DNA from: JAYEPK01 sp048569615
GTDB taxonomy: Archaea > Thermoplasmatota > Penumbrarchaeia > Penumbrarchaeales > Penumbrarchaeaceae
Direction: 5' to 3'
DNA length: 64,000 nt
NCBI GenBank assembly: GCA_048569615.1
Contig: JBLIRK010000004.1
Location: 18,904-82,903, forward strand
Shown here in pieces: positions 1-11,700 of this stretch (its first letter is position 1; each line of letters begins with the position of its first letter). Under the pieces are notes generated by a model. It did not search any database, had not been told where the DNA came from, and saw nothing but the letters and a program-made list of their open reading frames with translations. The position numbers were made by a program, and so were the translations under genes.

Positions 1-3000
1 TTACTGATTTCATTTATCGTTCTGGTGCTTCCGCTCTATGTGAACGAGCCCCTTCTTGCTCCGGCCGTCGGACATGCTGTTGCAGGAATTGGCGGACCTT
101 CGAGGAGCAGTCAGACATTCCATTCACCCACCGGAGGAAAATGGGTCTATGATTTCTCGGAGCCGGATCCGGCCTCGACAAGATCACAGAACCTCACCTA
201 TCGGGGAGGGCTTGCAGTATTGAAGGAGAGGTTTCTTCTGGATGATTTCACGGGAGGGACGGTAGGTCAGATGCCCTCCGGTTGGACCGAGGACGATCCT
301 TCAGAGGGAGATTTTGTATTGGACAGTTCGGTGTATAGAACTGCCGCGAACAGCGCCCACTATTCCACAGCGAGCGGAGGAGGAGGGTACGCGGTTTCAC
401 GAACGATGACATCGGTGGGTTCATCGGATAACCTCGAGGTCCGCTTCTCGATATGGATAGTCGATATCAAGGAGGTTACGACAAATAACGGATTGGTATG
501 CAGACTTCACTATTCAGGCCTGACCGACGGTGCGGAATTGAGGTTCCATGACAATGGAACAGTTTCCCTTTACGGTTGGGACGGTTCGGGAAACAGGGAA
601 TTCTTCTCCGATCCTTCCATGCAGACATCGACCTGGTACGAGATAACCCTTGAGGTCAACATGTCGTCGCAGACCGTTGACCTCATAATTGACGGCCAGA
701 GTGAGATATCCGGGGCCCCCTTGAGGTCCCAATCCGGAGGCGGGGTTCTCTTCATGAACTCCATATCCTTCATTTCCGGCCCCAGCGGTGATGGTGCGGA
801 GTTCCATATCGACGATATCTTTGCCACGAAGAATACCATAGACAGTGGAAGGTATACCTCCCCCACGATTTCAAAGACCGGGGAGATGGAATGGCAGTAC
901 CTTCAGGTCTATCCGGGAAGCAACGAGGATCTGCTCTCACTGTCGCTGATAGATATCAGCTCCGGCTCTCCTTTTGCCAATTACGACAGAATAACCGTCC
1001 CGTCAAATGGAAGGATATCCCTTGCATCCCTCTCCAACTCGATCTCCAATTTCAAGATAGACGTTCGTTTCGTCAGGGAAGGTTCCCGCAGACCTTCTTT
1101 GGACCTGGTGGGGGCGAGCTGGCAGCTGACCGGACATTTCTTCGATCCCCTTTTTCCGGGAACGGGTCTGTTGAGGCAGAACCTTGAACACGTGACGGAC
1201 GGGTTGATACTCGAGGAGAGCTCCCCTGGGAACTACAAGACCTCGGGAAAGGTGATCACACATTCCATCGACATAGGCTCAGGAAGGGTTTGGGGTGTCA
1301 TTACAATGGATTTCCAGATTCCGGACGGTACAAACCTGTCGATGGAGATCGTGGACACCCAGGATGAGACAAGGATACCTGGGATACCGGTGTCCTACAA
1401 CGGGGCCCTTGACCTTTTCGAGAACGATCTTCCCTTGGATGAGGATTTCCGCATAAAGATCACTTTCATAAGCGATGGTCTTTCCACTCCGAACGTCAGA
1501 TGGATATCTCTTTCAAAGCCGCCCAACACCGCTCCCGTGGTCCATGACCTCTCTACGAACAGATCAAGCATCTACAGGATGCAGAGCACAACCCTGAGGA
1601 TAGTATTCGGAGATGGCACTGATAAATGGACGGACCTTGAGGTCGATGCCGAATATCAGAGGCCAGGCGGGGGGCCGTGGTCTGGAGATATGATAACCGG
1701 ACCCGAATTCGACGGAACGGATGCGGTATTCCGGTTTACCGTTCCGGCAACTGCGGAAATCGGGACCTACAAGCTGAGGGCGGTGGTAACTGATAGGTCC
1801 GGTATTGCCACCTATTCCGATCCAAGGGACCTTGAGGTAATGAACAACCTGGTGACCATGCCTCTGATCGAGCTGACACCGGACAAGGTTTTCACGGATA
1901 CGATAATCAGGGCCTCGCTCATTCTGGATTCCTCCGATCCCGAGGGGGATACCGTGCTCTACCGGTTCTACTGGTACATCAATGGTGAACTTAACGTTCC
2001 TGAAGACTGGGATGATCCTTTGACGGAGTGGGTACCGGAGAACACAACTTCGAAATCCTCCACACTTGCACCTTCGTTCACGAAGAAGGGCGATAACATC
2101 TCCTGCAAGGTTATAGCTACCGATCAGATTGATGACTGCCCCCCTGCATGGGCTTGGGCAGTGGTGAACAACAGCCCTCCTTCCGGACCCGAGTATCCTC
2201 TGAATTTCGTTGAGGAGGAGGACACCGTTATTACAATTGACCTCCTGGGCAACTTCTCCGACAAGGACGAGGATGATCTGGTCTTTTCATGGACTAATGA
2301 TCACACTATCTCCATTGAGGAGATTGGACACGGTATGGTGAACGTCACACCAATGGCAGACCTCAATGGCGAAGTGCGGTTCAACATATCAGCCTCGGAT
2401 GGTGGATCCTCGATAGGGTCCGAGGTCACCATCAACTACATCCCGGTGAACGATCCGCCATATATTGAGGTGGTTTCGAATATCAGTGTCAAGCAGGGCC
2501 AATCCAAATCCATGGAAGTGATTTGGGGAGATGCCGAAAGCGGTCCGGAGGCGGAGCTTGAAGTCATCCTGCCGAAAACATGGGGGAGCGACGGGATCCT
2601 CCTTTTCGACCGCCCCAACTCTACTTTATACCTAGAGGCTGAGAACGGCAACGTGGGCTCCCATATCATAAGTTTGACCGCCAGAGACAAGCAGGGATTG
2701 GAGGCCAATGCCATTATCCTCATCACGGTTGAGAACATCAACGATCCGCTCGAAGCGGCCGTGATCCTGTGGCCTTTGCCCGGAGACCGGTTCGAGGAGG
2801 ATACCGAGGTCACATTCCAAGGGAATGGTATCGATCCCGACACCATCCATGGTCAGGAGCTTGTCTGCAAATGGTTCATAGTGACCGAGGAGATCGGGAC
2901 GGGAAAGGAGATAACCCACATCTTCGAGGAGCCGGGGACCTATACTATCACACTTGAGGTTTCGGAAGGGTCCAGTTCGAAATCGACCTCTGTGGAGATC

Positions 3001-3522
3001 ACCATCACCAAGAAGGGCGGAGGAGGAGGGGGGCCGGACGGCGACGGAGGAAAGGATGATGAAAATGCTCTGATGCCGCTGTTCATAGGAGCTGCCGCGG
3101 CTTTTGTCATCTTGGTCTTGGGTCTCGTTCTGATATTATTATACATAAGAGGCAGAAAGAAGAAGGAAGAGGCCGAGAAGGTTTCGGAGGAGGAACAGGA
3201 GAGCTCTCCGGAAACCGCCCCTGAAGTTGTCGAGGGGCAGAAGATCATCAAAAAACCGGAAAGAGAACCTCCGTCAGAGGTCAAAGCTCCGTCCCCGATG
3301 CCCGCGGAACCCCGGATCAGGGAAACCGCAGCAGCCGAGATCCAGATGCCTCCCGAGGGAGACATACTGCTCCCGGATGACATCCCACCGGAGCCGACAA
3401 TCCCCGAGGTGAGCATACCCCAGGTTGAGGAACAGCCCGTTCCGGAAACAGTCCAGGAAGAAGAAGAGGAGGAGGATTCCGGAATGGAGTATTATTCTCC
3501 AACCCATAGAGGAAAGGGCTGA
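1..3522 (+). CDS. Large one-pass surface protein with LamG-like and cadherin/PKD-like domains (5' end cut off)
   Basis: The reading frame is open from base 1, and the first codons encode a hydrophobic run (LLISFIVLVLPLY) that looks like the end of a signal peptide, so the true start lies left of the window; GTG at 25 is only the first in-frame start-like codon. The secreted part begins with a concanavalin/LamG-like beta-sandwich (about bases 230-830), followed by unassigned beta-rich stretches and two cadherin-like modules (about 2170-2740), then a PKD-like module (2760-3010). A Gly-rich linker leads to one membrane helix (about 3080-3150) and a cytoplasmic tail of about 120 residues rich in Pro and Glu. 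Such proteins are typical archaeal cell-surface or adhesion proteins; ligand unknown. The architecture is clear, the function is inference. Confidence 0.85.
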   Translation, partial: LLISFIVLVLPLYVNEPLLAPAVGHAVAGIGGPSRSSQTFHSPTGGKWVYDFSEPDPASTRSQNLTYRGGLAVLKERFLLDDFTGGTVGQMPSGWTEDDPSEGDFVLDSSVYRTAANSAHYSTASGGGGYAVSRTMTSVGSSDNLEVRFSIWIVDIKEVTTNNGLVCRLHYSGLTDGAELRFHDNGTVSLYGWDGSGNREFFSDPSMQTSTWYEITLEVNMSSQTVDLIIDGQSEISGAPLRSQSGGGVLFMNSISFISGPSGDGAEFHIDDIFATKNTIDSGRYTSPTISKTGEMEWQYLQVYPGSNEDLLSLSLIDISSGSPFANYDRITVPSNGRISLASLSNSISNFKIDVRFVREGSRRPSLDLVGASWQLTGHFFDPLFPGTGLLRQNLEHVTDGLILEESSPGNYKTSGKVITHSIDIGSGRVWGVITMDFQIPDGTNLSMEIVDTQDETRIPGIPVSYNGALDLFENDLPLDEDFRIKITFISDGLSTPNVRWISLSKPPNTAPVVHDLSTNRSSIYRMQSTTLRIVFGDGTDKWTDLEVDAEYQRPGGGPWSGDMITGPEFDGTDAVFRFTVPATAEIGTYKLRAVVTDRSGIATYSDPRDLEVMNNLVTMPLIELTPDKVFTDTIIRASLILDSSDPEGDTVLYRFYWYINGELNVPEDWDDPLTEWVPENTTSKSSTLAPSFTKKGDNISCKVIATDQIDDCPPAWAWAVVNNSPPSGPEYPLNFVEEEDTVITIDLLGNFSDKDEDDLVFSWTNDHTISIEEIGHGMVNVTPMADLNGEVRFNISASDGGSSIGSEVTINYIPVNDPPYIEVVSNISVKQGQSKSMEVIWGDAESGPEAELEVILPKTWGSDGILLFDRPNSTLYLEAENGNVGSHIISLTARDKQGLEANAIILITVENINDPLEAAVILWPLPGDRFEEDTEVTFQGNGIDPDTIHGQELVCKWFIVTEEIGTGKEITHIFEEPGTYTITLEVSEGSSSKSTSVEITITKKGGGGGGPDGDGGKDDENALMPLFIGAAAAFVILVLGLVLILLYIRGRKKKEEAEKVSEEEQESSPETAPEVVEGQKIIKKPEREPPSEVKAPSPMPAEPRIRETAAAEIQMPPEGDILLPDDIPPEPTIPEVSIPQVEEQPVPETVQEEEEEEDSGMEYYSPTHRGKG

Positions 3523-3606
3523 AACCAATCTCCAGATGGGCAACATTTAATTAGAAAACGGGAATAGGCAGAATCGGGGGAACCGGACCTGGTTGAAAGC
3601 CTGCCT

Positions 3607-4710
3607 TTGCTTTCGGTAATAATACCGACATACAATGAAAAGGAGAACATGTCGGTCATCATCCCGAAATTGTACAAGGTTCTGAAGAAGAAGGATGTTC
3701 CCTTCGAGATCCTGGTGATGGACGATGACTCTCCCGACGGGACATGCGGTGAAGTCAAGCGTCTGTCCAAGAAGTATCCGGAAGCCGGGTGCATACTTCG
3801 AAAGGAGGATCGGGGTCTCTCACCTGCCGTGATGGAGGGTTTCAGGAAGGCTAAGGGGGATATCCATCTTGTGATGGATGCCGATCTCTCGCATCCCGTT
3901 GAGGCAGTTCCCGAACTTTACTTCGCCATAGCCAGAAGAGGGGCGGACATATCCGTTGGCTCCAGGCATGCGAAGGGAGGAGGCATCGAGAAATGGCCCC
4001 TCAAGAGGAAGATAATCTCTTCCGGGGCGGCCCTGCTTGCCAGGCCGCTCACAAGCTGCTCGGACCCCATGTCCGGCTTCTTCGCACTCCGGCCGGAAGT
4101 AATCAAGGATGCACCTCTAAGGGCAAAGGGGTACAAGATCCTGCTCGAGATCCTGGTCAAGGGCCGTTATCAAAAGGTCGAGGAGGTTCCCATAGTCTTC
4201 AGGGACAGGGAGCTGGGCCAGTCCAAGCTTGGAAGCAAGGTCATATTCAACTATCTCCAGCATCTGATGAAACTTTATATCCATCCGGGTTCAGCGCCGT
4301 TCTTCAAATTCCTTTTCGTCGGCGGAACCGGGATGCTTGTGGATCTCGGAATGGTCTCTCTGCTCCTTCTGCTGCTAGGGGACAATACTTTCGACCTTTT
4401 CTCCTATGAATCGATAAGGTTCTTCTATCTGTTCCAGGCGGTCTCCTTCATTTATGCGGTAACCTGGAACTTCATATGGAACAAGTACTGGACCTTTGAT
4501 GCTGGAAGAGGGCGCAGTTCGACCCAGTACAGACGTTTCTTCCTCGTTGCCGTATTTGCCTTCGTTGTCAGGTCAGCTCTTCTTTACGGTGCAGTGGACC
4601 TTATGGGCTTCGACCACCAGCCTCTGTATCAGATCGCCCTTGTCACCGTAATTGTGATCGTAACGGTGATTAACTATCTCGGGTCCAAGCTGTGGGCCTT
4701 TAAAAAATAG
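3607..4710 (+). CDS. Polyprenol-phosphate mannosyltransferase (GT2, DPM1-like) fused to GtrA membrane domain
   Basis: Residues 1 to about 230 form a family-2 glycosyltransferase of the dolichol-phosphate-mannose synthase type: SVIIPTYNEKENM at the N terminus, the nucleotide-binding DDDSPDGT, the metal-binding DADLSHP and the GSRHAKGG segment are all visible. Residues about 235-365 form a GtrA-like domain with four hydrophobic helices. The family moves a sugar from a nucleotide donor to a polyprenyl phosphate on the cytoplasmic face; GtrA is thought to help flip or anchor the lipid-linked sugar. The frame has no ATG upstream, so TTG at 3607 is chosen; an AT-rich TATA-like element lies near 3545. 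A likely role is glycosylation of the many secreted proteins encoded nearby (inference). Confidence 0.9.
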   Translation: MLSVIIPTYNEKENMSVIIPKLYKVLKKKDVPFEILVMDDDSPDGTCGEVKRLSKKYPEAGCILRKEDRGLSPAVMEGFRKAKGDIHLVMDADLSHPVEAVPELYFAIARRGADISVGSRHAKGGGIEKWPLKRKIISSGAALLARPLTSCSDPMSGFFALRPEVIKDAPLRAKGYKILLEILVKGRYQKVEEVPIVFRDRELGQSKLGSKVIFNYLQHLMKLYIHPGSAPFFKFLFVGGTGMLVDLGMVSLLLLLLGDNTFDLFSYESIRFFYLFQAVSFIYAVTWNFIWNKYWTFDAGRGRSSTQYRRFFLVAVFAFVVRSALLYGAVDLMGFDHQPLYQIALVTVIVIVTVINYLGSKLWAFKK

Positions 4711-4757
4711 GCTCAGAGGCCGCAAGGTTAAAAATCAATAAGGCTCCTTTTTTGGCC

Positions 4758-5774
4758 GTGATCTCAAAAGGGCTTTCATTGATCCCGGTCCTTGTACTGA
4801 TACTGATCCAGGGCTCCCCATCGACAGTGATTGGAGAGAGGAGCACAGACCCGCCCAAGCAGTCCGTTGATATAATTGAAATCGAGATAGAGGAGGAAGA
4901 GGTTAGATTGGATATCGGTTTCAACGGGACAAATCTGGCAATACTCCACTGCACCGCAACCCTTCTGACCAATTTGGGATTATTGATCGACTACGCCGAT
5001 GTTTACATAGAACCGGTGTATTCGGACCCCCTCAAGGTCGTGGTCGAAGATGACGACTTCAGACTGACACCCGAGGATCCCGTCCATGAATTCATTGTCA
5101 ACATCAGCACAATCCCGGGCACTTCCGCATCCTTGAAGCCAATAGTCACCATTGATGGCACGGCAAGAACGAGCAGGGGAACCACCACAGGCGTCAATGA
5201 TGATTCCGTAAATGTCGTGATACTCCCCTATTATGGTTCGATTCTCGAATTCGCAACTCCCATGGGGAGCGTATCTGCCGGAGATAAGCGCACATTCCAG
5301 CTTGTCATCGAGAACAATGGCAATATCGGGGAGCACTTCATCCTGAAGGTGGATGATCCCGGATCGCTCGTTTCTGATGGCATATCGGTAACCTTCAAGG
5401 AAGCCAGGGTCTATGTAGAAGAAGGCGGAACGAAGAACGTCGATGTGGAGGTTAGGGTTGATTCAAAGACGGACCGGGGAGCCTATGTCATCAGAGTGGT
5501 ATGCTACCCGGAGAGCACCGGTCCCGGAAGCGACCAGGAATCGGCCGCGAGCCTGACATTGAACGTGGATAAGGGCTTCATCGACGCATTCGAGGGTTTC
5601 TTCAAAAGCCCTGCCTATTTTTGGGGTACTCTCATCGTTTTGATCATCGTGCTGATCCTTGCCGGCTATGGCATATACAGGCTCAAGCAGCACCTTGAAT
5701 GGAAGAGGACCCTGCGACGAATAAGGGAGACCAACCTGGAGCAGAGAAGGGCTGAAGAAGGATCTGGTCCTTGA
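4758..5774 (+). CDS. Secreted one-pass membrane protein with CARDB/NEW3-like beta domains
   Basis: An N-terminal hydrophobic signal (LSLIPVLVLILIQ) is followed by about 270 beta-rich residues. A segment around residues 170-260, containing VIENNGNIGEHF, resembles the NEW3/CARDB type of Ig-like domain found in archaeal surface proteins. A single helix (AYFWGTLIVLIIVLILAGYG) and a basic, Arg-rich tail end the protein, placing its C terminus in the cytosol. GTG at 4758 is preferred; TTG at 4752 in the same frame is the alternative. It follows the glycosyltransferase by 47 bases and meets the next gene tail to tail with no spacer. No enzymatic motif is visible; a structural or adhesive role is inference. 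Confidence 0.75.
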   Translation: MISKGLSLIPVLVLILIQGSPSTVIGERSTDPPKQSVDIIEIEIEEEEVRLDIGFNGTNLAILHCTATLLTNLGLLIDYADVYIEPVYSDPLKVVVEDDDFRLTPEDPVHEFIVNISTIPGTSASLKPIVTIDGTARTSRGTTTGVNDDSVNVVILPYYGSILEFATPMGSVSAGDKRTFQLVIENNGNIGEHFILKVDDPGSLVSDGISVTFKEARVYVEEGGTKNVDVEVRVDSKTDRGAYVIRVVCYPESTGPGSDQESAASLTLNVDKGFIDAFEGFFKSPAYFWGTLIVLIIVLILAGYGIYRLKQHLEWKRTLRRIRETNLEQRRAEEGSGP

Positions 5775-8700
5775 TCATTCCTCTTCTTCGTCATCGTCCC
5801 AGTCGCCCTCTTCGGATTCTTCTTCATCCTCCGAATCTTCAAAGGTGGCGCCGCAGGAGGGACAGAGCTCATCGTCAAGGGTCACGAGCTCGCCGCATGA
5901 TGAGCAGACCCTCATATTGTCCAGCTCCTCCATTTCCTCGATGCCCATGAGTTCGCTCTTAGGCGGCAGTTTTGCCGTCTTCGGGACCCTTTCGCCGGAT
6001 TCGTAAATGGCCTCGGCCCCTTCATCGATGGGAGGAGGTGCCGTTGTGGGGAGTTTTATGGTTCCGTTGTATATCAGATAACCCGCAACCGCAATGGCGG
6101 CGATGATCAACACGAGAAGGATTATGATGATTATCTGGAAGGCGAAGTTCTCCTTCACCTCATCCTTCGTTGTGATGTACGGGTTGTACGGATCGGCATC
6201 CTTCTCGTTCGGCACTTTATCATCATCGATGTCCGGGTCCTGATCGTCCCCGATGCCGTCACCATCGAAATCTCCGGGTCTCGATGCAACAGTGGGGAAG
6301 GTGTCGAAGTACTGCGGGTATTCGGGATGTATATCGTAGACACCGTCGTTGTCATCATCGATATCCATCCACTCCTTCGAGTTTGTCGCGTCTCCGTTGG
6401 GAAGTCCGTCACCGTCCGTATCCGTAGGTTTGGAGAGCGGATCCTTTGGGTCCGTCCCGAGTTCCAGCTCCCAGTCATCGTTGAATCCGTCATTGTCATC
6501 GTCTTTATCATCACCGGGGTCGTTGAAATCATCTCCGTCGGCATCATCCGGCTTTCCGTCCCCGTCCGTGTCGGTGGGGATCAGGATCGTGGTCAGGGTG
6601 AAGGTATTGCCCTCGTCCTTACCGTCAAAGGGCGTGATGCCCACCGAGATGCTGGCCGGATATATCCAGCCTCCCTGGGAATACTGGATCTGATTGAGGG
6701 TTCTGTCGATATTGATGGTTACTCCGCTTACGTTCCAATCGAAGAACAGGTTCACATGGTCCCCCTGGTCCGGGTCCCACATCTCTATGTCTGTCAGCCA
6801 GATGAGGTCGGTGTTCTCGTCCACTACCTCCGGCATGAGCTTTGCGCTGAGTATCTGCGGAGGTGAGTTCTTTATCTCAACGGTGGCCCTTCTGATGGGG
6901 CTTATTGCCAATCCGTCCGAAGCCCAGACGCTTACCCTAATCTGGTCTCCTTTCTTTGTGTACATGTGATCCAGGATGGGGGAGTTCGGGGCGCCCAGGG
7001 CAACCCAGGATGAGCCCGCCTTCTTCTCCCAGATGTAACTGTAGACCACGGCTCCCGTCTCCACGTCCTCTCCCCCGCTTGGTTCAGCGATTATATCGGT
7101 CAGTGTGTTGGGGCCGGTCGGGGAGAGAGAGACGGATTTCAGTGTCGGAGGTTGATTGCCAACCATGATCGGAGGTGAATTTGCAGGCTCCCCGTAGTAA
7201 CCCTTTATCTGGTCCCACGGATACAGGGTAAAATTCCATATCTGTCCGGCAAAGACGTTGAGTATCTCTTCCTTGTTGTTCAGGTTCGGTTGAAGGGTTC
7301 CATTGAGATACCATCTGATGATATGCGTAGGAGGCTCCGGATCACCATCTATGTCGAACCAGTTCCATACTCCGATGATGGTGTCACCCGTCCTTGGAAC
7401 CGTCAGGGAACCGGCCCCCTTCACCTCGATGCGCAGGTTCGTGGCGACAGGTTGGTCATTTTCCGGTATCACGATGACGACCACTTCCACCGTCAGGCTC
7501 TTTCCATGCGGATCGGTCGCGGTAACTTCCAGTATTCCTTCCCCGTTCCAGTCCTTCTTCAACTGGATCGAGAGCAATGATCCCTCCAGCTTTGGGACTA
7601 TCTCGCTCGCCTGTGATCTCGCGGAGAAGGTGAGGTTTCCCTTGTCCGTTCCAATATCCGTGAACCATTTGGAGACGTCAACTGGTGAGTCGTCCAATCC
7701 GACGTCCTCGGTGGCTTCCAATATGCTGGGTATCTGGACGACGGTCGGGGCTTTGTAGCCGTAGTAGGTATTGGAGGTTCTTTTATCCAGCATGAAACTG
7801 TCCGATATCTCTCCGTAAATGTCCACCCCGTTCTTCTTACCTTCAACGTAGGTTATTGTGAGATCGACGCTGACCCCTTTGTCCTGAACCTGATTCAGGT
7901 TGACCCGGTACACCTCATATTGGTTAGTAAAGGTTCCGCTTTGGTCCGGATAGGAGTTGTAAGAGGTCCCCGGACCCCTGTCCAGGGCAAGGTTGAATCT
8001 TACAAGCTCCCCTTTCTCGTTGATCAGCTTTACCGTCAGCGTGTACTTAATTATGACATTCTGGCCGGTCTGGGTTACCCTGACCTTGGAAGGAACGATC
8101 TCGGTGTCAAGAAGGAAGGCGTCTGCCTTGTTTGTCCAGATCGGTGCAGGGCTGTTATCGGAGAAGCTGCATTCCGTGATGTTGATGTAGCGGTTCGAAT
8201 CATCGAAAAGGTACAGTCCCCAGTTGTTCCCTATGAATTGTGAATCCTCGATGAGCATGTCATCGGAGAGCCCGTCCACTCTGATGCCTATGATGTTTGA
8301 CGAGAACTTCGTATCCATTATGTTGCCCTGTCCCCCCGAGATCGTAATTGCGTTCCCATCAATGGAGTTGAATTCGCTGTTCAATATGTCAAAAGGTGTA
8401 TTTTCGAGGTAGATCGGACCTTCCCCGTATTTTACAAGGGTTCCGTCCATATAGAAGCCGAGTCCGCTCTTCATCTCCAACCTGTACAACTGACCGAGGT
8501 AGCCACCGTAAACCTGTATCGAGGAGCTGCTCATACCCTTTACATAGAACCTGTGGGATGATTGGGCGGGTCGGATGTAGGCGGCATCAAGGGTTAACGT
8601 ACCGCTTGATTCAACGACAAATCCGTTCCCGTTGCTCATCAGTGTGATGTTCTGGTTCAAAAGCGTGGCTTTCATTCCGAATGAGACGATGATATCGAGG

Positions 8701-11700
8701 TTGGACCTTGTCACTCCGGTGGCCGTTTCGCTCCCAAGAATGTCACGTGACGTTGTGGACGCTTTCCAAAGGATATGCATCTGCTTTGGGCTGATGATGT
8801 CCCCGCCACGGTTTCCTCCTATGAGGAAACCCCCGATCTCCATTTCAACGGTCTTGGTCACGGCCGTGGGATTCAAGCTTGCCGTGAGCCCTATCCCATC
8901 ATTGTTCAAGATGCTGAATTGTGTCATCTTGCCGTAATATCCCGAGGCGTCCATCACAGCATTGGATCCTATGTAGATGTAAAGACCATCTCCGAGGTTA
9001 TCCTGGATCTTCACATCATGGAACTTGTTCAATTCGGTATTCCATAATTTCAATCCAGTATCTCCGTTCTTCTCTATATTTGTGAAATTGATGTAGATTG
9101 ATCCTCCCTCTATGAAGACACCCTGACCGTAATTATACAGGAACTTGGACCTCTCCGTATCGGATCTCGTTATTGTGATATCAGAATTCTGAGAATATAG
9201 CCCCGTACCCGAAAGGCTCTGCTGAACCTCCAGGGCTGCCAGGTTTGCGGCGGAACCATCGCTGATCCGCACACCATACTCACAGCTGTACACGGAAACC
9301 TTAACCATTCTAAGGTCTCCGTTCTCTCCCATTTGGAATCCCCATCCCAGGCTTTCGGAGATGTTCACACCTTTCATGTAGATCCTGGAATCATCTCCGA
9401 TGATTATTCCTCCCTGGGATGTGGTCTTTATTGCGACATCGAAGCCTCCGCCGCTGACTATGTTGATATTGCCTCCGTCCCCGGCGTAAATGCCGTATTC
9501 GGTGCAATTTCGTATCTGCCGGGCGCTTATATTGACATCAACATCATCCCCGATATTGATCCCATCCAGTCCCGCGTTGGTGATCCGCGATAGAGCGTCT
9601 ATGGTAATTCTTCCCCCGGATGACCATCCGGGCAAATATATCCCGTGGGATGGGGTTTGTGTGATGTTCCCCCTCAACCGGGCATTTGAACGGGAGCTCC
9701 CCTCGAGGTTGAGGTAGATGGCTCCCACCGGATCATTTCTGGAGAAGGTCTGACCGTCATCAGAGTCGATATCATAATCAAGGAGGTTCAATTGTAAATC
9801 GTATTGGATGTTCCCTCCGGTGAGGTGGAATGCTGACCTGTTCCAGGATGATGTGATCGTTACCCCCGTAATGTCCATTGAAGCTTTGGATGGATAATCC
9901 AACGGAACTTCGATCTTCATGCCGTATGATTCCGGCTCCATGTAAACATACTTGGCACTGACCATCGCCGTTTCTGCTTGGACTCCGGTCATGGTATCAT
10001 TGATTATCAACCTCTCCATATTCAACCATCCGCCCTGGACCAGAATTGCACTCTCGAAATTTCCGGAACCGAGGGTGGTGATGTTCGTGTTCTTGAGGTA
10101 TGAGATCGCCCAATCATTCCCCGCCTTGAATCTCTGGTGGTATGCGGTATCAGTGTTCAGGCTTCCCACCATCTGGGTGGATTCCAGGCTCATGCTGGAA
10201 TTGATGGACCTGACCATGGTCTGGGCCTGGAAGGATTTGCCCGGCACTCCCATGCGAAGCTGGCTCGCAAGCACTCTTCCCGAGGATTCCACATGCAGGA
10301 AGGCATCCGCGGCATCCTCCATCGACACGTTCCTTAAAAGGATCATGTTTCCGGAGACCCTGTCCGGAGTCCACCCCGACATGTCTCCGCCGAAGTTTCC
10401 GCTTCCGAGACCGTACTCGATCCCGCCACTGGAACCGGCTTTTGGCTCTCCGATGTAGATGCAGCCGAGCGACCCGTCCGGATTGGACCAGTTGAATCTG
10501 AGCTGGACATCACCTTCCAGAAGCATGCTCAGGTCCATTTCCGCATCGGTCCCGCTTATCCACTCGTCATAGATCACATTGGAGACCGGGAATCCCGGGA
10601 AACTGGTCCAGGTACCGCTGTTGTTGTATTCGATCTTAAAAGAGGCCTGGTTTGACCTCGAATCAATAAAATGCGGTATCTTGACATAGGGAGCGGTGAT
10701 GTTCGTGGTGTTCCAGAACAAAGTGGTCTCGATGGTTCCGATGTCATGATAGTATACATTGCCCGTCACATCGTAGGGCTGCCAGACCGATCCGTTCCTG
10801 ATTATGATGGGATTTGCCGATGTTCCATTGATCTGGGTGTCCGTGACCTTGATCTGCTCCTTTTCCCAGGTGTGGTTTGTATCGATATAGAGCGACCCGG
10901 TAGGCTCCATATCGATCTTGGACTTCTGGAGGGTAACACCCCCGGACCTGATCGTGATCCTATTGCTCAGGTCCCAAACGGTCACATTGGTCAGGGTTCC
11001 AGTATTGAGTTCAAAGAGATCGCTGTTGATGGGGATGACCTGGGGAACGAATACCTGGCAGTTGGTCATTGTGAAGGTGCTCCCCTGATTTGTTTCTACA
11101 TGAAAGAGATCACCCTTTGACATGAAGCTGCTGTTAAGGAGGGAAACGGTCCCCCCTTTTTGTGCCGTCAGCTTGCTTCCGCTGTTGAGGAAAATCACAT
11201 CGCATTTAAAGATCGAGAGAGATCCGCCGGTTCCGATCTTGAGGTCGGATACGAAAAGCATCTTTGATGCGTAGGATTCGGATGTGGTGATGGTCGTTCC
11301 CGAGGTCAGGAATGTCGTGATGCTGTATCTCTTGGAGAAATTGGTCTCGTAACCCAGCCTGTCCACCGCCACTACATTAAGGGAATGGGGGCCCTCGGTC
11401 TGAGGGAGTGCAAATGCATTGCCGTCCCATGTTATGTTCGTTCCCATGTCCCATCTGTAAGTGACCTTATTGTTGTCCACAAGCCAGGACTGATCGACAA
11501 GCTTATCCGTATCAGTTATGGTAAGATTAAGCTTCCCGGTTCGGGAGGCATAGTTGTTACCCTTGTAAACGGTGAACCATTCGTTCGGCTCCACCGGTGT
11601 TATCGAAGGACCTATGGTATCCACGTTGAAGTGAAGAAGAGGCTCGTTTGCGGTGTGATGCTTCCTGAATGAGATATTGTAGCCGTCTGCGATCCTCAAG

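Noticed and set aside
6327..6866. Plus-strand frames inside the giant surface-protein gene
   Set aside because: They are antisense to Asp/Gly-rich TSP3 repeats; the minus-strand gene has signal peptide, ribosome site and continuous domains.
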